Of a stretch of 64,000 bases of DNA, positions 34,893-43,599 are shown in pieces. The position numbers and the translations under genes were made by a program. Each line of letters starts with the position of its first letter. Position 1 is the first letter of the stretch. Origin of the DNA: Xylanibacillus composti (GTDB lineage: Bacteria > Bacillota > Bacilli > Paenibacillales > K13); assembly GCF_018403685.1 (NCBI RefSeq), contig NZ_BOVK01000027.1, forward strand, positions 38,243 to 102,242, given 5' to 3'. Below the pieces are notes generated by a model, which worked only from the letters and a program-made list of their open reading frames with translations, made no database searches and was not told where the DNA came from.

Positions 34893-35522
34893 TCACCCTC
34901 CTTCTGTCTCCCGCTTTTTCCGATATTCCTCCGTTACGATATATTGGTTGATATTTTGCTCGTATAAATACATCTCCAACTCAAGCGGAGTCGGCTCTTC
35001 GTTAAAGCGCTTCTTGAACAGCCTGTTAAAAAAAATCATCATGCCCGCCGCAAGCCCCAGTGAATATGGAATTTGCAGCAAATACGGGTGTTCGTCCTCT
35101 CTGCCTGTAATGAACTGATAAATTTTGCGCTGTACCTCCAGCATGTTGACATCCGCATGAAAGTTCATGATCGCCAGGCCGGAACCGAGGAACAACAGGA
35201 GCAGAACGAAAGCAACGAGGATGACATTGGGACTCCCCTTCCGTTCTCTTAGCTCTACGATTGCTTGCGGCTCCCCATATACCTCCACAGCAGCCTTCGG
35301 CGCAATTCGCTCTACTGCGTGAAGCACATCCAGCATTTCCACCATGACAATATGACCGTCTGCCGGGTTATGGCGGTACACGATCGCTTCCCTCAGCTTG
35401 CTCTCCAGCTCGGGCGGCGCGAACAGTGATGCCACATCGCCAAGCCGTACAGGCTGGTCAGAGAGATGAGTAACGCGGCGGTGCAGCCGCAAATGGATCG
35501 TCGCCTTCTCTGTAACGGACAT
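34893..35522 (-). CDS. spoVAA: Stage V sporulation protein AA
   Basis: The 209-residue protein has a soluble N-terminal domain (about 1-105) and two membrane segments (about 107-130 and 150-170), as in SpoVAA. It lies downstream of sigF after a terminator, so it has its own promoter; in B. subtilis this is forespore SigG, but I could not find a convincing SigG box here. Confidence 0.92.
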   Translation of the reverse strand: MSVTEKATIHLRLHRRVTHLSDQPVRLGDVASLFAPPELESKLREAIVYRHNPADGHIVMVEMLDVLHAVERIAPKAAVEVYGEPQAIVELRERKGSPNVILVAFVLLLLFLGSGLAIMNFHADVNMLEVQRKIYQFITGREDEHPYLLQIPYSLGLAAGMMIFFNRLFKKRFNEEPTPLELEMYLYEQNINQYIVTEEYRKKRETEGG

Positions 35523-35613
35523 GGCAAAACCCTTTCCTTCTCTTCATTTTTTCGCCCTCATTAGCGAGGCCCGTATCCCATTAGCAGCATATGTACGTTT
35601 TATTATGCATAAC

Positions 35614-35650
35614 AAAAGACCGGATCACTCATTGAGCGATCTGGTCTTTT
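35614..35650 (-). terminator. Terminator at the end of the sigF operon
   Basis: AAAAGACC-GATC and GATC-GGTCTTTT form a stem that begins inside the last codons of sigF and ends in a T run on the minus strand. Confidence 0.75.
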
Positions 35651-36384
35651 ATGGATTTCAATATTTTCTTCTCCAGACGGGACACCTGAACCTGAGAGAT
35701 GCCCAATCGGCTTGCCACCTCAGACTGTGTCTGATCTCGGAAATAACGAAGATACACGATGAGCCGTTCCCGTTCCGACAACGATTCGATCGCCTCGGAC
35801 AAGGCCAGTTTATCGAACCACCGATCCTGGGAATCATCGGAAATCTGATCCATGAGCGTGATCGGATCTCCGTCATTCTCGAACACTGTTTCATGGATGG
35901 ACGACGGCGGCTTGTTCGCTTCTTGCGCGAACACGACATCCTCCGGCGTAATCCCGAGCGCCTCCGCTACCTCCTTGACAGTAGGCAGGCGTCCGAGCGT
36001 CTTCGAGAGCTCATCCTTCGTTTTGCGGATTTTGTTCGCCGTTTCCTTCAACGAACGGCTCACTTTCAGCGTCCCGTCATCTCGCAGGAAGCGCTGAATC
36101 TCGCCGATAATCATCGGCACCGCATAAGTGGAAAACTTGACGTCATAAGACAAATCAAACTTGTCCACCGATTTCAACAATCCGATGCAGCCGATCTGAA
36201 ACAAATCTTCCGGTTCATAGCCGCGGTTCAAGAAGCGCTGCACGACCGACCAGACCAGCCGGATATTGCAGTTCACCAGCGTATCCCTCGCTAATGTATC
36301 TCCGGTCTGACTGAGCGCGATCAGCCGCTTCACCTCCGCATCGTCCAAATAGGTCTGGGATCCTTGTTTCAAATCCGCTTCCAT
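35629..36384 (-). CDS. sigF: RNA polymerase sigma factor SigF
   Basis: The 251-residue forespore-specific sigma factor has region 2 (RDTLVNCNIRLVWSVVQRF, EDLFQIGCIGLLKSVDKFD, FSTYAVPMIIGEIQRFLRD), region 3 and region 4 (LSERERLIVYLRYF, QSEVASRLGISQVQVSRLE). It is held inactive by SpoIIAB and released by dephosphorylated SpoIIAA. It closes the spoIIAA-spoIIAB-sigF operon. Confidence 0.97.
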   Translation of the reverse strand: MEADLKQGSQTYLDDAEVKRLIALSQTGDTLARDTLVNCNIRLVWSVVQRFLNRGYEPEDLFQIGCIGLLKSVDKFDLSYDVKFSTYAVPMIIGEIQRFLRDDGTLKVSRSLKETANKIRKTKDELSKTLGRLPTVKEVAEALGITPEDVVFAQEANKPPSSIHETVFENDGDPITLMDQISDDSQDRWFDKLALSEAIESLSERERLIVYLRYFRDQTQSEVASRLGISQVQVSRLEKKILKSIKDQIAQ

Positions 36385-36395
36385 ATCCCCAGCTC

Positions 36396-36848
36396 CTAAT
36401 TAAAAAGTGCTTTTTTGGATTCGATGCGCTTCTTCATGGTGATTTTCGTGCCTTGTCCCTCTTGCGAGAACACATCTACCTCATCCATGAAGTTCTCCAT
36501 AATGGTAAAGCCCATACCCGAGCGCTCCAGTTCCGGCTTCGAGGTGTACAACGGCTGGCGGGCCGTATCCAAATCGGCAATGCCCAAGCCTTCATCCTCA
36601 ACGGACAAAAAGAGCAGGTCTCCTTCTATGCGTGCGCGGATGGTCACTTCTCCGTCCTCCCGATCCTCATAACCGTGAATAATCGCGTTCGTGACGGCCT
36701 CGGAAACAACGGTCTTGATGTCGGTCAATTCCTCCATGGTCGGATCCAGCTGCGAGACGAAGGCCGCTACAGCCACGCGGGCAAACCCTTCATTTTCAGA
36801 GCGGCTGGCAAACTTCAGTGTCATGTGATTGCTTTGCTTGGCATTCAT
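36396..36848 (-). CDS. spoIIAB: Anti-sigma F factor and kinase SpoIIAB
   Basis: The 150-residue GHKL-type serine kinase has [15 protein letters not shown] (N box), [10 protein letters not shown] (G1) and RSGMGFTIM (G2). It binds SigF and phosphorylates SpoIIAA. Its ATG overlaps the spoIIAA stop by 4 bases. Confidence 0.97.
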   Translation of the reverse strand: MNAKQSNHMTLKFASRSENEGFARVAVAAFVSQLDPTMEELTDIKTVVSEAVTNAIIHGYEDREDGEVTIRARIEGDLLFLSVEDEGLGIADLDTARQPLYTSKPELERSGMGFTIMENFMDEVDVFSQEGQGTKITMKKRIESKKALFN

Positions 36849-37198
36849 GATACGACCTCCAGACTGGAAAGCGCGACCTCTTCGTTGTCAGACAACGTAA
36901 GAATTTTGAACAGGCCCGACATTTCAAACAAGCGATGGACAGCCGGATTGACGTCGCAGACGACCATTTTGCCGCCCTTCGCGGTAATTTGTTTATATCG
37001 TCCAATCATTACGCCCAATCCTGAGCTGTCCATAAATTGCAGCTGCTTCAGACTTACGATCACATCATGGATATCCTCTTTTTCGATGGCCTCTTCCATG
37101 CGTGTGCGGACCATATCTGCCGTATGGTGGTCCAGCTCCCCTTTCAAGCGCACAATCAGGGTACGGCGGATACGCTCCAATTCCACATCCAGTTTCAT
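36845..37198 (-). CDS. spoIIAA: Anti-sigma F factor antagonist SpoIIAA
   Basis: The 117-residue STAS-domain protein has the phosphorylated serine in [16 protein letters not shown]. It attacks the SpoIIAB-SigF complex when unphosphorylated. The ATG at 37198 lies after AAGGAG; a longer frame from 37222 has no good site. Confidence 0.96.
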   Translation of the reverse strand: MKLDVELERIRRTLIVRLKGELDHHTADMVRTRMEEAIEKEDIHDVIVSLKQLQFMDSSGLGVMIGRYKQITAKGGKMVVCDVNPAVHRLFEMSGLFKILTLSDNEEVALSSLEVVS

Positions 37199-37232
37199 GT
37201 CTTCACTCACTCCTTCCCCCATGATGACAGAA

Positions 37233-37262
37233 GCTTTCTACAACGGAAATGGCGATTCCTGC
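37233..37262 (-). promoter_or_regulatory. Possible SigH promoter of the spoIIA operon
   Basis: On the minus strand GCAGGAATC is followed after 12 bases by GTAGAAAGC, partly fitting the SigH pattern RNAGGAWWW and RNNGAATWW. The spoIIA operon is SigH- and Spo0A-dependent in B. subtilis. The -10 fit is weak. Confidence 0.4.
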
Positions 37263-37308
37263 TCCCCGACAAAACTAGAAGCAGGGCGTCATTTCCCGAC
37301 AGTGACTG

Positions 37309-38730
37309 CTAATCGATAAAGGCGAGTTTCGCCATCGTTCGCTTCATTAACGTCCACCAGCCGGCCTTGTCAATATCCTCCGGCGCATACAACGCATATT
37401 CCCCCAGCGATTGATCATTGTTGTAGATCACAAGCTTGCCGATTTCCTGCCCCTTTTTCACCGGTGCTTTCAATTGCTCCGCCAAGACAAGCTCATGACG
37501 GAGATTCAAATCTGTCGCATCGCTCTTCTTCATCAGCACACTGTAAGGGCGCTCCGCCTTCAGGACGATATTCGACTGTTTGCCCTTCTCCACCTGCACA
37601 ATGCCGAATTCCGCGCCATTCTTCACGATTGGCACATTCGTATATTGCGAGAAGGCAAAGTTGAACATCGAAGCCACCTCCGCGTTGCGCGTCTTCGTAT
37701 TAGGCTCGCCCAGGACTACTGCAATGACGCGAAAGCTGCCGCGTTTGGCCGTTGCAGACAAGCAAAATTTCGCCTCGCTTGTATAGCCGGTTTTCAAGCC
37801 GTCCGCGCCATCATAAAAGCGCACGAGCTTGTTCGTGTTCACGAGCCAGAACGGCTTGTCCGTATCTTTGCGAAGATAATCCTGGTATTTGCTAGTGAAC
37901 TGGATAATCTCCTCATGCTTCAGCAGCTCTCTGGACATGACCGCAATATCGTAAGCTGTAGTGTAGTGGTCCTCTGCCGGAAGTCCATTGGTATTGGAGA
38001 AATGGGTATTCTTCAGTCCGAGCTCCTTCGCCTTTTCGTTCATCATGCGAATGAAAATTTCCTCGGAGCCGGCTATCTTCTCCGCCAACGCTACCGTCGC
38101 ATCGTTGCCGGAGGCCATCGCTACCCCTTTCAACAAGTCCTCTACCGACATCGCTTCCCCCGGCTCCAGGAAAATTTGCGAGCCTCCCATGGATGCAGCG
38201 TATTCGCTTGTCGTCACCTGGTCATCCAACTTGAGCGTGCCCTTGTCCAGCTCCTCCATCACGAGCAGCATCGTCATGACTTTCGTAATGCTGGCAGGCG
38301 GCAGCTTTTCATGCGGGTTTTTCTCGAAGATAACTGTTCCTGTATCCGCATCCATCAGGATGGCGGAGCGCGCATTCGGTGACAAGTCATTCTCGGTTTT
38401 TAAGCCCGACTGACCGGCGGCTGTTGCGGTGAACTCCAGTGTTGCCGCATACTGTTCCGTTTCCGAGCGACCGGCTTCGGAATGATTCGCTTCCTCCGGG
38501 GCAGCTGTGGCGTCCTCCTCCGCAGACGCCGATGGGTCCGCTCCTTCCTCCGGCGAATGCTCCGGCGCCATGTGCGATTCCGTCCCCGGTTCTGCCTCGT
38601 CATGCGGCCCGCCGTGGTCAGCCCACACCGCAGGCGAAAACAGCGATAGCAGCAGCGCCGCCGATGCCATGACGCGAACGATACGGCCAGCTTGCTTTCG
38701 GTTCCATACCTGTAAACCTAACAATCTCAT
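37309..38730 (-). CDS. dacF: D-alanyl-D-alanine carboxypeptidase DacF
   Basis: The 473-residue S11 peptidase has a signal peptide (about residues 1-37), SITK (147-150), SGN (207-209) and a KTG in GLKTGYTSEAKF. It is the forespore PBP that controls cortex cross-linking with DacB. Residues about 38-98 are an acidic low-complexity segment rich in Glu, Ala, His and Pro that lies between signal peptide and catalytic domain and is not part of the usual domain. The ATG at 38730 follows AGGAGGG. As in B. subtilis it precedes spoIIAA. Confidence 0.93.
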   Translation of the reverse strand: MRLLGLQVWNRKQAGRIVRVMASAALLLSLFSPAVWADHGGPHDEAEPGTESHMAPEHSPEEGADPSASAEEDATAAPEEANHSEAGRSETEQYAATLEFTATAAGQSGLKTENDLSPNARSAILMDADTGTVIFEKNPHEKLPPASITKVMTMLLVMEELDKGTLKLDDQVTTSEYAASMGGSQIFLEPGEAMSVEDLLKGVAMASGNDATVALAEKIAGSEEIFIRMMNEKAKELGLKNTHFSNTNGLPAEDHYTTAYDIAVMSRELLKHEEIIQFTSKYQDYLRKDTDKPFWLVNTNKLVRFYDGADGLKTGYTSEAKFCLSATAKRGSFRVIAVVLGEPNTKTRNAEVASMFNFAFSQYTNVPIVKNGAEFGIVQVEKGKQSNIVLKAERPYSVLMKKSDATDLNLRHELVLAEQLKAPVKKGQEIGKLVIYNNDQSLGEYALYAPEDIDKAGWWTLMKRTMAKLAFID

Positions 38731-38770
38731 GGATAGCCCTCCTGGTGTCACATGTAATGGATATAGCTAT

Positions 38771-38800
38771 CATTGTTGACGCATTTACAGTAAAATATTC
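38771..38800 (-). promoter_or_regulatory. Possible SigF/SigG-type promoter of dacF
   Basis: On the minus strand GAATA (38796-38800) and GTCAACAATG (38771-38780) are spaced by 15 bases, one mismatch in each box against the forespore pattern GYATA-N15-GGNNANAMTR. It lies about 40 bases before the dacF ATG. Confidence 0.45.
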
Positions 38801-38879
38801 CATTATAGAACCAAAGACATTCCGGCAAATCGACTGCAAGCAGAAAACCATTCAATGGGGAAAGGATGCGGGAAACAAG

Positions 38880-39449
38880 ATGGGGAAATTTTCGAACCGT
38901 TTAAGCGAAGCCCACCAGCAATTTATTGAGGAGCAAAAGATGTTTTTCGTAGCGACTGCGCCGGCTGGAGAAGGCCGAATCAATGTGTCTCCCAAAGGCT
39001 ACGACACGCTGCGCATTGCATCCGGAAGCAAGCTGCTTTACGCCGATTATGCGGGAAGCGGGAATGAAACGGCCAATCATCTGGCGGAGAGAAATCAGAT
39101 CACGCTCATGTGGAACAGCTTCGGCGAGAACCCGCTTATCCTGCGGATATATGGATCAGGAAGGGTTATAAGCAAAGCCGATGCTGCCTTTGAGACTGTT
39201 CGGGCCGCATACTTCCCGCATATCGACAGCCGCCGCCTGCGGCAGCTATTCGAGATCGAGATCGAATTGGTCCAAACGAGCTGCGGCTATGGCGTGCCGA
39301 TTATGGAGTTCAAGGAAGACCGTCCGAGGATGGGGGAATGGACCGACAATCAGCTCCATGCCGATAAGCTCGAAAGCTACATCGCACGCAACAGCGATTC
39401 GCTCCCGGCCAAGATAAGAAAGCTGATGAGCGGGGAAGAGGTTAGCTGA
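38880..39449 (+). CDS. Pyridoxamine 5'-phosphate oxidase-family (FMN-binding) protein
   Basis: The 189-residue protein has the split-barrel flavin-binding fold with FFVATAPAGEGRINVSPKGY near residues 25-45, a motif found in PNPOx-like proteins of unknown substrate, and GNETANHLAERNQITLMW. The ATG at 38880 begins MGKFSNRLSEA; upstream in-frame codons lie in the dacF promoter region. It is the only plus-strand gene in this stretch and is divergent from dacF. Function is unknown. Confidence 0.85.
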   Translation: MGKFSNRLSEAHQQFIEEQKMFFVATAPAGEGRINVSPKGYDTLRIASGSKLLYADYAGSGNETANHLAERNQITLMWNSFGENPLILRIYGSGRVISKADAAFETVRAAYFPHIDSRRLRQLFEIEIELVQTSCGYGVPIMEFKEDRPRMGEWTDNQLHADKLESYIARNSDSLPAKIRKLMSGEEVS

Positions 39450-39491
39450 TCCAATAGCCGCATTCGAACGGCATCTCGCTCGCGAAATAAG

Positions 39492-39540
39492 CAAGATGGG
39501 CGCAAGCATTCACCTAGCTGGAATGCTTGCGCCCATCTTG
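39492..39540. terminator. Long perfect bidirectional terminator hairpin
   Basis: CAAGATGGGCGCAAGCATTC (39492-39511) pairs perfectly with the bases at 39521-39540 around a 9-base loop. It sits between the convergent PNPOx-like gene and the pdp gene. There is no long T run, but a 20-base-pair GC-rich stem is a strong block. Confidence 0.75.
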
Positions 39541-39543
39541 AGA

Positions 39544-40879
39544 TTAGGTCAGCTTGCGCACGCCGTCCTTCGTCACCACGGCATAAATGAGATGGCCTTT
39601 GCCCGGCTGCTCACCGCGAATATCGTATGCGGCTTGAACGCGGCGAGCGACCGCATCCACATCCTTCGCAGCCGAAGGCGAATAGTGGAGAATGGCCAGC
39701 GCCTCCCCGGCCTCGACATGGTCACCCGGCTTCTTCTGCAGCAGGATGCCCGCAGCCAAGTCAATGGCCGATTCCTTCGTCGCCCGGCCGGCGCCGAGAA
39801 GCATGGCCGCAACACCGACTTCTTCTGCCGCCATGCTGTGGACAAAACCGGAGCGCTCGGCCTTCACCTCGAGCTGATGCGGAGCGGCAGGCAGCAGCTC
39901 CGTCTGCTCTATAGCGGTCGGATCGCCGCCTTGCGCATCGACCAATTCCTTCAGCTTCGCCAGCGCATGGCCGGTGCGAATCGCTTCCTCCAGCTTGGCC
40001 CTCGCTTCCCGCTCCGATGAAGCGCGCCCCCCCCAGCATCATCATATGAGCGCCCAGCTTCAAACAAAGCTCAAGCAAGTCGGCGGGGCCATTGCCTTGC
40101 AGCGTCTCGATTGCTTCGCGCATTTCCAGCGCATTGCCAATCGCCCGCCCCAACGGCTGCTCCATATCGCTGATGATGGCGACCGTCTCGCGCCCAACCT
40201 CTGTACCGATGTCTACCATTGCTTGCGCCAATGCAATCGCATCATCCAGCGTTTTCATAAAGGCGCCTTGGCCTGTCTTCACATCCAGCACCATCGCATC
40301 TGCGCCGGATGCAATCTTCTTGCTCATGATAGAGCTGGCTATCAGCGGGATCGATTCCACCGTAGCCGTTACGTCGCGCAGCGCATACAGCTTCTTGTCA
40401 GCGGGTGTGATATCGCCAGTCTGACTGATCACGGCCGCGCCAATGCGATTGATTTGATCCAGGAAGCTCTGGCGCGACTGCTCTACGCGAAAGCCCGGGA
40501 TCGATTCCAGCTTGTCAATCGTGCCGCCGGTATGTCCGAGCCCTCTCCCTGACATCTTGGCTACCGGTACGCCGACAGCTGCCACAAGCGGTACTAGCAC
40601 GAGCGTCGTTGTGTCGCCGACCCCGCCTGTACTGTGCTTGTCTACCTTGACGCCCTGGATGTCGGACAAATCGATCTGATCGCCCGATGCAGCCATGGCC
40701 ATCGTCAGATGTGCGGTTTCCTCCGCAGTCATCCCTTGAAAATAAACGGCCATAGCCCACGCCGCGATTTGATAGTCTGGAATTTCTCCTGACACATAGC
40801 CTTGAATGAGATATGTAATTTCATCCGCAGTCAGCGGATGCCCGTCTCGTTTCTTATGAATCAAATCGACTGTTCGCAA
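39544..40879 (-). pseudogene. pdp: Pyrimidine-nucleoside phosphorylase with a +1 frameshift
   Basis: The first part reads a normal Pdp/DeoA protein from a TTG at 40879 ([14 protein letters not shown], behind AAGGAG) through [39 protein letters not shown] and [17 protein letters not shown] segments to HMMMLGG. There the frame breaks at a run of eight G residues on the coding strand (forward C run 40027-40034). With seven G the frame would continue as [15 protein letters not shown] into the normal C-terminus (VDAQGGDP to DGVRKLT), which is fully present in the other frame and ends at 39544. The enzyme phosphorolyses thymidine and uridine. The cause may be a sequencing or assembly error, a recent mutation or slippage; both halves look under normal coding constraint. 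The N-terminal frame alone would end at 39761. Confidence 0.88.
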
Positions 40880-41301
40880 GCCCATTCTCCTTTCGCCGGA
40901 TTTTCTTCAGCGTCTGCTCCTATCCGAATCAGCACCCTGTTAATGCGATTGCCGTCCGCAAGCTCAATGACAACCTCGGGCTCCTGGCATACCCACTCTG
41001 TGCCGCCAAGGTCCGCAGAGGGTCCGGAATGGAAGGCATAGACCGAGAGCCTCGACCGGTTCGTGATGCGCGCGGCATGCTCGCCGTACACCGCAAGCTG
41101 ACCTTTCCCCTCTTTCCCCGGAACAACGGAAGCCGTCCACGTGCATCGGGGATCATCGGCTACAATCCAGACCGTCTCTTCCGGTTCAATGCCCATATGG
41201 CTCATCCAATGCGGATCGAGCAGCACATAGTCCAGCTTGCCCGGTCCCTGCGAGGTAACCGAAGCATGCAGCAAGCAGCTTTTGCACGAAGGATGTATCA
41301 T
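40861..41301 (-). CDS. Hypothetical protein overlapping the pdp start
   Basis: The 146-residue frame begins at an ATG at 41301 (an ATG at 41331 is also open) and runs into the first codons of pdp, overlapping by about 19 bases, which suggests translational coupling. It starts [14 protein letters not shown] with a CxxC and has no membrane segment. The rest is rich in beta-type residues with no motif I recognise. The ribosome site (AAAGG, about 12 bases away) is weak. I support it as a gene mainly by the overlap and the lack of another gene in the gap. Confidence 0.5.
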   Translation of the reverse strand: MIHPSCKSCLLHASVTSQGPGKLDYVLLDPHWMSHMGIEPEETVWIVADDPRCTWTASVVPGKEGKGQLAVYGEHAARITNRSRLSVYAFHSGPSADLGGTEWVCQEPEVVIELADGNRINRVLIRIGADAEENPAKGEWACEQSI

Positions 41302-41540
41302 CTTTTCGCCAACCTTTCCCACTCTTTTCATGCCTGGACAGATTCACTCAGCGCTCCCGAGGATATCTGGAAGCCAACCAAGTCACCCTGAAGCACCCTC
41401 ACAAGCGTCGAAATCGTGTATACTGTGCAAAATATGAAAGAACGGCCGGCTTTGCCTTGGCGACTGTACATTTTTCGGTCAACCCGATTCAAATTAGGCG
41501 CCAAACGGGTATATAATAGGTATAAGGAGTTGGTGAGGTC

Positions 41541-41750
41541 ATGCAAATCTACCGTTGGTATCATCAACAGACCATTGACAAGCAGCCCGTGACGGGGCCC
41601 GGTCGCATCCAGCCTGTTCGGCCAGCTATGCCTTATATGAACAAGGAGGACGAGGAGGAAAAAAGACGCGACCAGGAACGCATGTACCGTCATTGGAGCG
41701 ATAAGTACGGGTATTATGAAAAAGGAAGCCTGCTAGACAAACGCATCTGA
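41541..41750 (+). CDS. Small hypothetical charged protein
   Basis: The 69-residue protein has a good ribosome site (GGTGAGGTC directly before the ATG, with AAGGAG further up) and a TATAAT at 41512-41517 about 25 bases upstream. It starts MQIYRWYHQQTIDKQPVTGP and has a very charged middle (NKEDEEEKRRDQERMYRH). No membrane segment or known motif is visible. It lies alone on the plus strand between pdp and the purine phosphorylases. Confidence 0.55.
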   Translation: MQIYRWYHQQTIDKQPVTGPGRIQPVRPAMPYMNKEDEEEKRRDQERMYRHWSDKYGYYEKGSLLDKRI

Positions 41751-41783
41751 TCTGCAATCCTGCTGCTTCGCGCACGGTTTCTG

Positions 41784-42668
41784 CTACGTATCCAGCCTCG
41801 ACAAGAACAGCTTGACCAGTTGTATGAATTTGGGCTTCGTTTGGTTGGCAACCGCCACTACCTGCTCATGCGTCAACGGCTCCAGCTCATCTCCAATCGC
41901 CATATCGGTAATGCAGGACAATCCCAGCACTTCCAAGCCCGCATGGCTCGCAGCGATGACCTCGCCAACTGTGGACATCCCGACAGCATCGCCGCCCGCC
42001 AACGCCAAGAACTTCAGCTCGCTCGGCGTCATATAAGCCGGACCGCTAATCCCGCTGTAAACCCCTTCCTGCAGTCGAAACGTGTCATCGGCCTCTTTCA
42101 TTTGCGCTGCCGCCTGCCGTGCCAGCTCACGCAGCCGCGGCGTATAAGCCTGGGACATATCCGGGAACCGGACACCCAGCTCACTGTCATTGGGGCCGAT
42201 CAGCGGATTCGCACCGGTCATATTGATATGATCGGTAATCAGCATCAGATCGCCAGCTCGGAAATCACGATTCATGCCGCCGGCAGCATTCGTGATGACC
42301 AATGCGCCGACGCCAATCGCTTTCATCACATAGACCGGGAACACCACGCGCTTCATCGGATAACCTTCATAATAGTGAAAGCGGCCTTGCATCGCAATGA
42401 CTTGGCGCCCTTCCAGCCTCCCGCAGACAAACTGTCCGGCATGCCCTTCTACTGTCGAGACCGGAAAATGCGGAACCTCCCCATACGAAATGACAATCGG
42501 GTCCTCGATCTGTTCGGCAAGATCGCCGAGGCCTGAGCCCAACACCAAGCCGACCTGAGGACGGAGCATCCCCAGCTTGTCCTTGAGATAGGCAGCGGCT
42601 TCCTCAACAGCCTGCTTATACAGAGCGCCGCTTCCCGGCGCACCATTCCATCCTGCTGCTATTTCCAT
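41784..42668 (-). CDS. Purine-nucleoside phosphorylase, copy 1
   Basis: The 294-residue trimeric-type purine nucleoside phosphorylase has GLVLGSGLGDLAEQIEDP, GRFHYYEGY, VITNAAGGMNRDF and GMSTVGEVIAASHAG, with the phosphate loop, purine-site Glu and Asn in conserved places. It converts inosine and guanosine to base and ribose-1-phosphate. It is about half identical by eye to the adjacent copy 2, and lies downstream of it in the deoB-pun operon. Confidence 0.92.
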   Translation of the reverse strand: MEIAAGWNGAPGSGALYKQAVEEAAAYLKDKLGMLRPQVGLVLGSGLGDLAEQIEDPIVISYGEVPHFPVSTVEGHAGQFVCGRLEGRQVIAMQGRFHYYEGYPMKRVVFPVYVMKAIGVGALVITNAAGGMNRDFRAGDLMLITDHINMTGANPLIGPNDSELGVRFPDMSQAYTPRLRELARQAAAQMKEADDTFRLQEGVYSGISGPAYMTPSELKFLALAGGDAVGMSTVGEVIAASHAGLEVLGLSCITDMAIGDELEPLTHEQVVAVANQTKPKFIQLVKLFLSRLDT

Positions 42669-42684
42669 TTCTCTGTTCTCCCTT

Positions 42685-43524
42685 CTAGTCCAGCTTCGGC
42701 AGGATTGTCAGCACAAGGCGGAGGAACGTTTCCTTCACCTTTTCCGTCGTCTCCATCACTTCCTCGTGAGAAAGCGGCTGATCCAGGATGCCGGCGGCCA
42801 TGTTGCTGATACAGGAGATGCCGAGCACCTCGATCCCGGCATGCCGGGCTGCGATCACTTCAGCCACGGTGGACATGCCCACTGCATCCGCTCCCATCGT
42901 TCGGAACATCCGGATTTCTGCCGGCGTTTCGTACGAAGGACCGAGCAGTCCGATATAGACGCCTTCCTGGAGAGGCAGGTTCAATTCCTTCGCTGTATCT
43001 CGCGCAATGCTGCGCAAGCGGGCGCTGTATGCTTCAGACATGTCTGGAAAGCGAACGCCCAGATCGTTATCGTTCGGTCCGATCAGCGGGTTGCGGAACG
43101 TAAAATTGATATGATCGCGAATCAGCATCAAGTTGCCGGGCTTGTAGGACAAATTGATGCCGCCGGCTGCATTGGTCACGACCAGCTTGCTTACGCCGAG
43201 TTCCTTCATCACCCGCACCGGGAGCGTTACCTGGTACACCGAATAGCCTTCATACAAATGGAAGCGGCCCTTCATCATCACAACGGACTTTCCTTTGATC
43301 TGTCCTGCCACCAGTTCTCCCGCATGTCCTTCCACGGTGGATACCGGAAAGTGCGGGATATCTCCATAGGGAATCACTACCGGATCTTCGATCAGATCGG
43401 CTAGCATGCCAAGACCGGAGCCCAGGATAAGCCCGATCTCCGGCTGGAAGCCAATGCGCTGCTGAATCGCAGCCGCCGCTTCTTTGATGCACGCTGTCGT
43501 TGCCGCGTCAACTTGTGGTCCCAT
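42685..43524 (-). CDS. Purine-nucleoside phosphorylase, copy 2
   Basis: The 279-residue enzyme is a paralogue of the gene at 41784, with GLILGSGLGMLADLIEDP, GRFHLYEGYS, VVTNAAGGINLSY and GMSTVAEVIAARHAG. The start chosen is an ATG at 43524 (MGPQVDAATT) with GGAGA 7 bases ahead; ATGs at 43530 and 43581 are open. It follows deoB, as punA does in B. subtilis, so this copy is the likely positional orthologue of punA/pupG. Confidence 0.92.
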   Translation of the reverse strand: MGPQVDAATTACIKEAAAAIQQRIGFQPEIGLILGSGLGMLADLIEDPVVIPYGDIPHFPVSTVEGHAGELVAGQIKGKSVVMMKGRFHLYEGYSVYQVTLPVRVMKELGVSKLVVTNAAGGINLSYKPGNLMLIRDHINFTFRNPLIGPNDNDLGVRFPDMSEAYSARLRSIARDTAKELNLPLQEGVYIGLLGPSYETPAEIRMFRTMGADAVGMSTVAEVIAARHAGIEVLGISCISNMAAGILDQPLSHEEVMETTEKVKETFLRLVLTILPKLD

Positions 43525-43599
43525 CTTCATCTCTCCATTCGTTATAATCTTCTCTTCTCCTAATCTTCTCCTACATAACACGATAAGCTGTACCTCTAT

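Noticed and set aside
39950..40040. Programmed frameshift in pdp
   Set aside because: No slippery heptamer with a stimulating stem is evident, and the family has no known programmed shift; an indel in the G run is simpler.
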